57,021 nt of DNA from Gemmatimonadota bacterium. Lineage in GTDB: Bacteria > Gemmatimonadota > Gemmatimonadetes > Gemmatimonadales > Gemmatimonadaceae. Location of the stretch: the NCBI GenBank assembly GCA_031127075.1, contig JARIFA010000009.1, positions 1 through 57,021 of the forward strand, in the 5' to 3' direction. Every line of letters starts with the position of its first letter. Position 1 is the stretch's first letter. Shown in pieces: positions 48,796-56,050 of the stretch. Below the pieces are notes generated by a model. The model was not told the origin of the DNA, ran no database searches, and saw only the letters and a program-made list of their open reading frames with translations. A program made the translations under genes and the position numbers.

Positions 48796-49118
48796 ACGGA
48801 TGGACCTGGCTGGCGATCTTCGCCGCCACGCTGGCCGGCTGGCTGGCGTATCGTCGGACGCGCGAGGTCGCGTGCACCATCGACCTCGCCTCGACGCCAC
48901 TTGACTTCCATGCGCACGTCGTGCTCGACGGCGTCGAGGTGAACGAGGGCGATGCCGTGCTGGTGCACGGGGCGCCGGATCGTATCGGGATTGGCGAGGT
49001 CCGGACGATGCGGGCGACCGCGACGGTGCAGCAGGCGAGCTGGCCCCGTCGGCTGCTCGTACGCGTCCTCGGGACGAGCGGGATCACAGAGCTCTACGAA
49101 GTCGGATTCGAGGGCTGA
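48792..49118 (+). CDS. Unknown membrane-anchored protein between bchM and acsF
   Basis: A 108-residue protein with one N-terminal membrane helix (W-L-A-I-F-A-A-T-L-A-G-W-L-A-Y) followed by R-R-T-R-E and a beta-rich domain of about 85 residues. The domain has V-N-E-G-D-A-V-L-V-H-G and V-R-T-M-R-A-T-A-T-V-Q, and ends G-I-T-E-L-Y-E-V-G-F-E-G. I do not recognise the family. The positive charges after the helix favour a cytoplasmic domain. Overlap with bchM (ATGA) and a 3-base gap to acsF make co-translation certain in arrangement. Possible roles are an acsF helper, a membrane tether for bacteriochlorophyll enzymes, or a minor reaction-centre subunit; all are inference. Confidence 0.8.
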   Translation: MNGWTWLAIFAATLAGWLAYRRTREVACTIDLASTPLDFHAHVVLDGVEVNEGDAVLVHGAPDRIGIGEVRTMRATATVQQASWPRRLLVRVLGTSGITELYEVGFEG

Positions 49119-49121
49119 GCG

Positions 49122-50198
49122 ATGATCGACGCCACGATGACCCCCGCGATCGAGACGGTGAACGAGACGACCCGCGCCGCGACCGATGACGCGGTGCTGA
49201 ACCCGCGGTTCTACACCACGGATTTCGCCGAGCTGGACCGGCTCGACGTCACCCCGCTGCGCGCCCAGTGGGACGCGCTGGTGGATGAATTCCGCCGGGA
49301 TCCCAACAAGGACCACTTCAAGCGCACTCCCGAGTTCGCCGACCTCGACTGGACCGGCTGGTCGCCCGAACTGAAGGCGGCGTTCATCGAGTTCCTCACG
49401 AGCTCCGTGACCGCGGAGTTCTCCGGTTGCATCCTGTACGCCGAAGTGAAGAAGCGGGTCAAGAACAAGGACATCCGCGAGCTCTTCGGCTTCATGAGTC
49501 GCGACGAGGGACGGCACGCAGGCTTCATCAACCACGTACTGAACGACTTCAACGTCCGCGTCGACCTCTCGTTCCTGACCCGCGCGAAGAAGTACACCTT
49601 CTTCAAGCCGAAGTACATCTACTACGCCACCTATCTCTCCGAGAAGATCGGCTACGCGCGGTACATCACGATCTACCGCCAGCTCGAGGCGCATCCGGAG
49701 TTCCGGTTCCATCCGATCTTCAAGTGGTTCCAGGAGTGGTGCAACGACGAGTTCCGTCACGGGGAGGCGTTCGCCGTGCTGATGCGGGCCAACCCGCACA
49801 CCCTCGAGGGGATCAACAAGGTCTGGATCCGGTTTTTCCTCCTCGCCGTCTTCGCCACGATGTACGTGCGGGACCACGCGCGGCAGACCTTCTTCCAGGC
49901 GCTCGGGTTCGACGTCGACGATTTCGACCGGAAGGTGATCCGCCTGACGAATGAAATTAGCCGGCAGGTCTTCCCGGTGACGATCGACACCGACAGCCCG
50001 CGCTTCTGGGCGCTGCTGGAGCGGATGCACCGGAACATGCAGGCGATCGAGCGCGCCAATCAGGCGGGCGGCTTCGGCGGCGCCGTACGGTCGACGCTCG
50101 CCAAGCTCGACAACGGCGTCACCTTCCTCCGATTGATGCTGTTGCCGGCGAAGCACGCGCCGCTCCCCGCCAACGTCCGGCTGGAGCCGGTGTGGTGA
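49122..50198 (+). CDS. acsF: Mg-protoporphyrin IX monomethyl ester oxidative cyclase (aerobic)
   Basis: A 358-residue diiron enzyme that forms the fifth ring of bacteriochlorophyll with O2. The two iron-binding patterns are E-F-S-G-C-I-L-Y-A-E with D-E-G-R-H-A-G-F, and E-W-C-N-D-E-F-R-H-G-E-A-F. Other AcsF marks are N-P-R-F-Y-T-T-D-F and K-Y-I-Y-Y-A-T-Y-L-S-E-K-I-G-Y. Length and motifs are normal. No bchE (the oxygen-independent enzyme) lies in the window, so together with HemF it points to synthesis in oxygen. Gap to lhaA is four bases. Confidence 0.96.
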   Translation: MIDATMTPAIETVNETTRAATDDAVLNPRFYTTDFAELDRLDVTPLRAQWDALVDEFRRDPNKDHFKRTPEFADLDWTGWSPELKAAFIEFLTSSVTAEFSGCILYAEVKKRVKNKDIRELFGFMSRDEGRHAGFINHVLNDFNVRVDLSFLTRAKKYTFFKPKYIYYATYLSEKIGYARYITIYRQLEAHPEFRFHPIFKWFQEWCNDEFRHGEAFAVLMRANPHTLEGINKVWIRFFLLAVFATMYVRDHARQTFFQALGFDVDDFDRKVIRLTNEISRQVFPVTIDTDSPRFWALLERMHRNMQAIERANQAGGFGGAVRSTLAKLDNGVTFLRLMLLPAKHAPLPANVRLEPVW

Positions 50199-50202
50199 GG
50201 CA

Positions 50203-51651
50203 ATGAGCCGTCGCCGCTCTCCCGTGACGTGGGCCCTGGAGACCCTGGGGCCCCGCTGGCTGCCGTTCGCGGACATCGCGACGGCGGAGGTGCCGTTCTC
50301 GCGGTTCCTCCGGCTCAGCCTGTTCCAGCTCACGGTCGGGATGGCGACGACGCTCTTCTATGGTACGCTCAACCGCGTGATGATCGTCGAACTCGGCGTT
50401 CCGTCGACGGTGGTGGCGGCGATGATCGCCATCCCGCTCCTCGTGGCGCCCTTCCGGGCGCTCATCGGGTTCCGGTCGGACACGCACCGGAGCTTCTGGG
50501 GATGGCGACGCGTGCCGTACATCTATGTGGGCTCGTTCATGCAGTTCGGCGGGCTCGCGATCATGCCGTTCGCCCTGCTCCTGCTGTCCGGGGAGCAGGC
50601 GTCCGGGCCGGCGTGGCTCCCGTATGTCGGGGCGGCGTTGGCGTTCTTCCTCGTCGGTGCCGGGGCACACACGGTGCAGACGAGCGGCCTGGCCCTCGCG
50701 ACCGATCTCGCCGATGAGGCGAAACGGCCGCGCGTGGTGGCGCTGATGTACGTGATGATGCTCGTCGGGGCGCTTGCGAGCGCCTTCCTCCTCGGCGGGC
50801 TGCTGCACGACTTCACGCCGCTCCGGCTCATCCAGGTCATCCAGGGGGCGGCGGTCTTCACCGTCGGTTGCAACTTCGTCGCGCTCTGGCAGCAGGAGGC
50901 GCGTGGCCCGGCCACCGTCCCCTACACGGCGTCGGATCGTCGACCGCGTTTCCGCGACGCCTGGCGGACCTTCGTCGCCGGTGGCCATGCGGTCCGGCTC
51001 CTCGTCGCGACGGGGCTCGGCTTCTTCGCCTTCAACATGCAGGACGTCCTCCTCGAGCCGTATGGCGGGGAGATCCTGCGGTGGGGGGTGGGGGCGACGA
51101 CCTCGCTCACTGGGGTCACCGCGATCGGGGCGCTCGTGGCCTTCGTCCTCGCGGCCGCGCTCCTCGAACGGGGCCACGATCCCGTACGTGTCGCCGCGCT
51201 CGGGGCACTCGTCGGCGTGGTGAGTTTCGTCGCGGTGATCTTCGCCTCGCCGCTGCATTCCTCCACGCTCTTCATCGCCGGCACGGGATTGATGGGGCTG
51301 GGGGAGGGGCTCTTCGCCGTCGGCACGCTCAGCGCCGCCATGGGACTCCGCGACGTCACGCAGCACGGGATCGCGCTCGGAGCGTGGGGAGCTGTTTTCG
51401 CCACCTGCGAAGGGCTCTCGATGGCGATGGCCGGCGTGATCCGCGACGCGATGGGGGCGGCAATCCGATCGGGGGCGCTTCAGGGCGTCTGGGCCGACCC
51501 GAGCGTGCCCTACACGGTCGTGTACCACCTCGAAACGTTGTTGCTGTTCGCCACGCTGCTGGCCCTCGGGCCGCTCGTGCGGTTGGTCCGGTCGGGCGCG
51601 ATCCGGCGCGCGCCCGAGTCGGAGTTCGGCCTCGCCGATCTGCCGGCGTAG
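50203..51651 (+). CDS. lhaA: LhaA, light-harvesting 1 assembly protein
   Basis: A 482-residue MFS-related protein of the LhaA/PucC group with about twelve hydrophobic segments. Marks: [52 protein letters not shown], and [10 protein letters not shown]. In Rhodobacter LhaA is needed to build LH1 around the reaction centre. It is placed before puhA as in purple bacteria. A 28-base gap with a strong GGGGGGAGG site leads into puhA. Confidence 0.93.
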   Translation: MSRRRSPVTWALETLGPRWLPFADIATAEVPFSRFLRLSLFQLTVGMATTLFYGTLNRVMIVELGVPSTVVAAMIAIPLLVAPFRALIGFRSDTHRSFWGWRRVPYIYVGSFMQFGGLAIMPFALLLLSGEQASGPAWLPYVGAALAFFLVGAGAHTVQTSGLALATDLADEAKRPRVVALMYVMMLVGALASAFLLGGLLHDFTPLRLIQVIQGAAVFTVGCNFVALWQQEARGPATVPYTASDRRPRFRDAWRTFVAGGHAVRLLVATGLGFFAFNMQDVLLEPYGGEILRWGVGATTSLTGVTAIGALVAFVLAAALLERGHDPVRVAALGALVGVVSFVAVIFASPLHSSTLFIAGTGLMGLGEGLFAVGTLSAAMGLRDVTQHGIALGAWGAVFATCEGLSMAMAGVIRDAMGAAIRSGALQGVWADPSVPYTVVYHLETLLLFATLLALGPLVRLVRSGAIRRAPESEFGLADLPA

Positions 51652-51679
51652 TCGTCTTTCATCCCAGGGGGGAGGAATC

Positions 51680-51883
51680 ATGGAGTACATCGATGGTGCA
51701 CAGATCGCCCTGTATGTGTTCTGGGCGTTCTTCATCGGGCTGGTGATCTACCTGCGTCGCGAGGATAAGCGCGAGGGGTATCCGCTCGAATCGCCGCAGG
51801 GTCCGCGGGAGGGGTGGCCGACCGTCCCCGAGAAGAAGGAGTTCATCCACGTCACCCAGCACACGGACGGAGGGTCGCACTGA
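51680..51883 (+). CDS. puhA: Reaction-centre H subunit, membrane-helix part (first of two genes)
   Basis: A 67-residue protein equal to the N-terminal part of Puh[17 protein letters not shown] and one helix, then [13 protein letters not shown], the conserved start of the cytoplasmic stretch. Normal PuhA is about 250-260 residues in one chain. Here the frame stops after G-G-S-H at 51883 and the rest is in the next gene. A Shine-Dalgarno GGGAGGA lies just before the ATG. The H subunit caps the reaction centre and guides protons to quinone B. It could in principle be a frameshift mutation, but see the second gene. Confidence 0.88.
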   Translation: MEYIDGAQIALYVFWAFFIGLVIYLRREDKREGYPLESPQGPREGWPTVPEKKEFIHVTQHTDGGSH

Positions 51884-52425
51884 TGTCGGAGCTCAAGGCA
51901 GTCCCGGTGGACCACTGGAACGGGTCCCCGCTCGTCCCGACCGGCGACCCGATGGTCGATGCCGTCGGTCCGGCGGCGTACGCCGATCGCGCGGATGTGC
52001 CGGATCTCACGGCGCACGGCGAAGCGAAGATCATCCCGATGCGCGTGGCGCCGAGCTTCTCAATCGCCGCGGGCGACCCCGATCCGCGTGGGCTCCCCGT
52101 GAAAGCGTGCGACGGCGCGATCGCCGGCACGATCGCCGACCTCTGGGTCGACCGCTCGGAGCCGCAGATCCGCTATTACGAGGTCAAGCTCGCCGCGACC
52201 GGCGCGCATCGCCTCCTTCCCGCCGCCCTCGTGCAGTGGCCGCATTTCGGGCTCTGGGGGAACGACCACGTGATCGTGAAGGCGATCACGGCAGCGCAGT
52301 TCGCCAACGTCCCCACCACGAAGCGCGATGATCGCATCACGCTGCTCGAAGAGGACAAGATCATGGCGTACTACGCCGGCGGGCACCTCTACGCGACGCC
52401 CGATCGCGCCGAGCCCTGGATCTGA
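51883..52425 (+). CDS. puhA: Reaction-centre H subunit, cytoplasmic part (second of two genes)
   Basis: A 180-residue protein matching the rest of PuhA: P-L-V-P-T-G-D-P-M-V-D-A-V-G-P-A-A-Y, P-S-F-S-I-A-A-G-D-P-D-P-R-G-L-P-V, G-T-I-A-D-L-W-V-D-R-S-E-P, and L-L-P-A-A-L-V-Q near the end of the beta-barrel. The start shares one base with the previous stop (TGATG). A strong GGAGGG (51869-51874) sits eight bases before its ATG, so it has its own ribosome binding site. The two chains together give 247 residues, the normal size. This fits two chains that assemble, not a broken gene. I recall a two-chain H subunit being described for Gemmatimonas phototrophica, so it may be a group trait. Confidence 0.9.
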   Translation: MSELKAVPVDHWNGSPLVPTGDPMVDAVGPAAYADRADVPDLTAHGEAKIIPMRVAPSFSIAAGDPDPRGLPVKACDGAIAGTIADLWVDRSEPQIRYYEVKLAATGAHRLLPAALVQWPHFGLWGNDHVIVKAITAAQFANVPTTKRDDRITLLEEDKIMAYYAGGHLYATPDRAEPWI

Positions 52426-52426
52426 G

Positions 52427-53023
52427 ATGACCACTTCCGTCCTCGGCGTCTCGGCGACGTCTCCCCGTGCACGGGTGCACGGCGTCGCCGAGGCCCTCCC
52501 CCCCGGGGAACGGGTGCTCTGGGAGGGCGCGCCGCAGCCGCGCGCGCTCGCCCGGCACCTTCTGCTCGTCCGCCCGCTCGCGGCCTACTTCACGCTGATG
52601 GTAAGCTGGTGGGTGCTGGCCAATGTCTCTCGAATCGACGGCACCGCCTTCTGGGGGCCGTTCGCCCTGCAATTGGCGCTCGTCGCGGTCGTCATCGGCG
52701 GCGCGCACGGGCTCGCCCGCTGGATCGCCGCGAGCACGACGTACGCGATCACCGACCGTCGCCTCGTGATGCGGCTCGGTGTCATCTTCCCGCTGACCGT
52801 CAACATCCCGCTCGCGTATGTCCAGGGCGCGCAGGCGCGCACCTTCGGCGATGGGACGGGACAGATCGCGTTGCAGCTCGATCCGAAGGAGAAGCTCGCG
52901 TGGATCGTGCTCTTCCCGCACGTCCGGCCCTGGCGCATCGGGCGCCCCGAGCCGCTCCTCCGCGGACTCGAGAATCCCGCCGCCGTCGGCGCGATCCTGC
53001 GTCGCGCCACCCTCGGCGAGTGA
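52427..53023 (+). CDS. puhB: PuhB, photosynthetic complex assembly protein
   Basis: A 198-residue membrane protein with V-A-E-A-L-P-P-G-E-R-V-L-W-E-G-A-P near the N-terminus, the start of a bacterial PH-like domain, two to three membrane helices (about 55-115), and Y-A-I-T-D-R-R-L-V-M-R. This is the PuhB layout; it supports reaction-centre assembly in Rhodobacter. The ATG at 52427 follows the puhA stop by one base. It is followed by puhC. Confidence 0.92.
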   Translation: MTTSVLGVSATSPRARVHGVAEALPPGERVLWEGAPQPRALARHLLLVRPLAAYFTLMVSWWVLANVSRIDGTAFWGPFALQLALVAVVIGGAHGLARWIAASTTYAITDRRLVMRLGVIFPLTVNIPLAYVQGAQARTFGDGTGQIALQLDPKEKLAWIVLFPHVRPWRIGRPEPLLRGLENPAAVGAILRRATLGE

Positions 53024-53030
53024 GCCAGCG

Positions 53031-53540
53031 ATGAGCGTCCAGATTCACTTCGAGGCGGAGCCGGGGTCCACCTCGGCGATGCCGCAGATCACCCCGCCGA
53101 AGGCCTTCTTGCGGGCGGCGGTGGCGATGGCCGCCCTCACATTGGTGGTGGCCTTCCTCGCCGCGCGCTATGGCATCGGCAAGTCTGCCGATACGTACGG
53201 CACCCCGGTCGCGCAGCGCGCGTTGCGCTTCACCGACGCGCCCGACGGCGGCATCATCGCCACCGACGCCGCCACCGGGACCCTCGCGGTCGCGATGCCG
53301 AGTGGCACGAACGGGTTCATCCGTGGCGCGCTGCGTGCGCTCGCCGGGGGGCGCCGTCGCGCCGGCCATTCGCCGTCCGCGCCGTTCCTGCTGACCGCGT
53401 GGGACGATGGCCGCCTCACCATCGAGGACCCGACCACCGGGGAACGCATCGCGGTGAGTTCGTTCGGGCCGACGCAGGTGCAGAGTTTCCTCGCCCTGCT
53501 CGACACCGCCGGACGCGTCGTCAGCGGTCCCGTGCCGTAA
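53031..53540 (+). CDS. puhC: PuhC, photosynthetic complex assembly protein
   Basis: A 169-residue protein with a single N-terminal membrane helix (about 28-47) and a soluble domain that starts R-A-L-R-F-T-D-A-P-D-G-G and continues with V-A-M-P-S-G-T-N-G-F-I-R-G-A-L-R-A-L. This is characteristic of PuhC; the later D-D-G-R-L-T-I-E-D-P and V-S-S-F-G-P-T-Q also fit. It takes part in forming the reaction-centre-LH1 core. The last 20 bases overlap the end of puhE on the other strand. Confidence 0.92.
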   Translation: MSVQIHFEAEPGSTSAMPQITPPKAFLRAAVAMAALTLVVAFLAARYGIGKSADTYGTPVAQRALRFTDAPDGGIIATDAATGTLAVAMPSGTNGFIRGALRALAGGRRRAGHSPSAPFLLTAWDDGRLTIEDPTTGERIAVSSFGPTQVQSFLALLDTAGRVVSGPVP

Positions 53541-54273
53541 GGAAGGCGTCCCACGGCGTCGAGTCCACCCGGACGCCGAGGAGCGCGATCTCCAACACCG
53601 CGAGCGCCAAGATCGTCGCGTAGATCGCTGCGGCCTGCCGCCGGCCCGCGGTGTGCCGCGGGCGCGTGCCGAGCAGCACCCAGGCGGTCGCGACGACGAG
53701 CACGACGAGACTCGCCGTCCGGAATGGCGAGTTCACCGCCGGTCCGAAGAACTGCCGGAGTCCTGCCAGATGCGGCGGGAGGAAGTTCGCCGCCGGGTTC
53801 TCGACCCCGAAGAAGACGTTCAGCTTTGCGACCTGCTGCACGCCCCAGAACAGGGCGAGCGCCTTGAGTCCGGTCCGGTTCCGTGCGCCGCGATCGAGCC
53901 ACGCGGAGAAGATCAACAGGAAGAGCGCCGCCGCATCGCTGACGATCGTCGCGGCGATCGCCGGGAGCACGGCGCCCCACGAGGGCGCGGGCGGTGTCGG
54001 CGCGGTCGGGGCGATGCCGGTGAGGAACCCGCCATAGAAAGTCGCGGAGACCCATCCCCAGAGCATCGCGCCACCGAGGAACGACCGACGCACCGAGGTC
54101 GGCGCATCATCCTCGCGCGTCGCGCGCATCTCGAGGAAGCCGACGACGGCGAGGAGCGTGGCGAGGACGAGACCGGCCCCTCGGGTCCACGGCGTCGCCT
54201 GCATCGCGATGATGATCCCGGTCGCGACCCACCAGAACGCGATGACGAGCCCCACGCCGCGCCAGAGCTCCAT
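53521..54273 (-). CDS. puhE: PuhE, photosynthetic complex assembly protein 2
   Basis: A 250-residue membrane protein with about seven hydrophobic segments. Typical parts are W-W-V-A-T-G, E-M-R-A-T, F-L-G-G-A-M-L-W-G-W-V-S-A-T-F-Y-G-G-F, A-L-F-W-G-V-Q-Q-V-A-K-L-N-V-F-F-G-V and F-L-P-P-H-L. This is PuhE (DUF3623). In Rhodobacter PuhE influences bacteriochlorophyll production and complex assembly. It is last in bchI-bchD-puhE, starts at the bchD stop codon with one-base overlap, and ends inside puhC, so opposite transcripts meet there. Confidence 0.93.
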   Translation of the reverse strand: MELWRGVGLVIAFWWVATGIIIAMQATPWTRGAGLVLATLLAVVGFLEMRATREDDAPTSVRRSFLGGAMLWGWVSATFYGGFLTGIAPTAPTPPAPSWGAVLPAIAATIVSDAAALFLLIFSAWLDRGARNRTGLKALALFWGVQQVAKLNVFFGVENPAANFLPPHLAGLRQFFGPAVNSPFRTASLVVLVVATAWVLLGTRPRHTAGRRQAAAIYATILALAVLEIALLGVRVDSTPWDAFLTARDR

Positions 54274-56048
54274 CAGGCGCTCGTCGGTCGGACGGCGCTG
54301 ACCGCCGCGTGGATGCTCTGCGCGTCGGTGCGCGGCAGCGCGACATAGCGCGCCCCCATCGCGACCGCCATCGCCTGCGCCGTCGGCGAGGGGCGCGTCG
54401 ACGTGTCGATCAGGAGCGTCGTCCCACCGAGCTGTCGGAGGAGCGCGGCGCTCGCGGTGGCGTCGGCCTCCGCGGCGGGTCGGCCCGGCGTACCGTCGCG
54501 CGCGATATTGGCCCGCGCATCCGTGAGGAAGACGACGATCGTGTCGTTCCCCTCGCGCCGGGCGCGGTCGGCGAGTTCGCGCGCCCGATCGATCGCGCTC
54601 GCGAGCGGCGTCCCGCCACCGCCCGGTAGCGCCGCCAGTGCCCGCTTCGCCGCGGCGATGGCGCGCGTGGGGGCGAGGAGCACATCGGCGGCGGCGCCGC
54701 GGAAGGCGATGAGCGCCACTTCATCGCGCCGGGAGTACGCATCGGCGAGGAGGAGTTCCACAGCGCCCTTCGCCTCCGCCATCCGGTTCAGTGCCGCCGA
54801 CCCGGAGGCATCGACGACGAAGATGGCCGTCGTCCCCGTCGGCTCCACGAGTCGACGGATCCGGAAGTCGTCGGGACGGACCTGGATGCGGACCCGTTCG
54901 CGTGCCCCGGCGGGTGCGGGGCGCAGGCGTTGCCAGGGTGCGGCGGCGCGCAACGTCTCGAGGAGGTCGAGCCGACCGCCGGCGCGCGGATCGCCACGGC
55001 GCGTCCCCACCTGGCGGCCGCGCCGTCCGCCCGCGTGATCCCTCCCGGCGCGTCCGCTGCTGCGACCGGCACGTGGCGCCGTCGTCGGGGCGGACATCGT
55101 CAGGCCGACGGGGAGCGTGGCGAGCGCCGCTTGGATCAGCATCTCCTCGAGCGCCTTCACGTCGTCGGCACGTGGCGTCTCCGAGGGATCCGGTGGCGTC
55201 GCGTCCTGATCGGCGGATGGTGGCGGTGGCGGTGGTGGCGGGGCCTCGGCCGCCTCGTCGAGGCTCGGCGGACGCCGGGTCGCGCGAGGCCCGAGCACGA
55301 GCGTGGCGGCGGCCGCGCAGTCGTCATCCGTGGTCTGGTCGCGCCCGTCGAGCGCCGCGCAGCCTCGAGCCGCCCGCACCGCGAACGAGAGCGCGCGTAA
55401 CGAGGACACCCCGAGCAGCGCCGCGGTGCGCACGAGCGTCGCGAGCTGGGTGTGTCCGATGCCGACGGTGTGCCAGCGGGCTGCGGCGGCCTCGACCTCC
55501 GCGCGCGTCAGGAGCGCCGCGTCGACGTCCTCGTCGATGGTGAGGTGGAACGCGAGACGGTCAACGAGTGCGGCGTGGAGCGGCTCGTCGTCCGGCTCCG
55601 ACTCGTCGAGCGCGATGAGCCCGATGCGCGCATCGGCTGGGTCGCCGGCGAAGGGGCCACGAGGCATCGCGACGTGCGTGTCGAGCACCGCCGTGAGTCG
55701 GGCGACGAGCGCCTCGCCCGCGCGCTCCGCGCACGGGAGCACGAGAAGTCCGCCATCGTGACGGGCGAGGAGCCCGCGTTCCGCGACGGGACGTCCGGTC
55801 GCGAGCGTCATCGCGAGGTCGAGGCCGCCGAGGAGGCGGTCCTCGCCGATGCCGATCGGTACGCGGCCGATCGGCGCGCCCGCCGGACGCAGCGCGGTGA
55901 GCTGGGCGATCCAGGCGGTGGCCCGGTCCGCCCGCGAGGCACGGAGGACGACGCCGCCGAACGCGATGGGATCGAGCGCGACCAGCGCCGCGGCGAGCGC
56001 GGCGCGGTGTGTGCCGTCGAGTACCGGGGTCGACTCCCCCACGGGCAT
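54273..56048 (-). CDS. bchD: Magnesium chelatase, subunit D
   Basis: A 591-residue protein with an N-terminal AAA-like domain (1 to about 255) that lacks a proper Walker A, an acidic/proline linker (about 265-300, with a run of Pro), and a C-terminal integrin I (vWA) domain. The metal site there is F-V-V-D-A-S-G-S-A-A, followed by G-G-G-G-T-P-L-A-S-A-I. It joins with BchI in a two-ring motor that drives Mg insertion by BchH. ATG at 56048, two bases after the bchI stop. Length is normal. Confidence 0.95.
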   Translation of the reverse strand: MPVGESTPVLDGTHRAALAAALVALDPIAFGGVVLRASRADRATAWIAQLTALRPAGAPIGRVPIGIGEDRLLGGLDLAMTLATGRPVAERGLLARHDGGLLVLPCAERAGEALVARLTAVLDTHVAMPRGPFAGDPADARIGLIALDESEPDDEPLHAALVDRLAFHLTIDEDVDAALLTRAEVEAAAARWHTVGIGHTQLATLVRTAALLGVSSLRALSFAVRAARGCAALDGRDQTTDDDCAAAATLVLGPRATRRPPSLDEAAEAPPPPPPPPSADQDATPPDPSETPRADDVKALEEMLIQAALATLPVGLTMSAPTTAPRAGRSSGRAGRDHAGGRRGRQVGTRRGDPRAGGRLDLLETLRAAAPWQRLRPAPAGARERVRIQVRPDDFRIRRLVEPTGTTAIFVVDASGSAALNRMAEAKGAVELLLADAYSRRDEVALIAFRGAAADVLLAPTRAIAAAKRALAALPGGGGTPLASAIDRARELADRARREGNDTIVVFLTDARANIARDGTPGRPAAEADATASAALLRQLGGTTLLIDTSTRPSPTAQAMAVAMGARYVALPRTDAQSIHAAVSAVRPTSA

Positions 56049-56050
56049 CG

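Noticed and set aside
51680-52425. puhA split as a pseudogene or sequencing error
   Set aside because: The second frame has its own strong ribosome binding site and ATG, and no H-subunit motif is lost. Kept as a finding, with read checking suggested.
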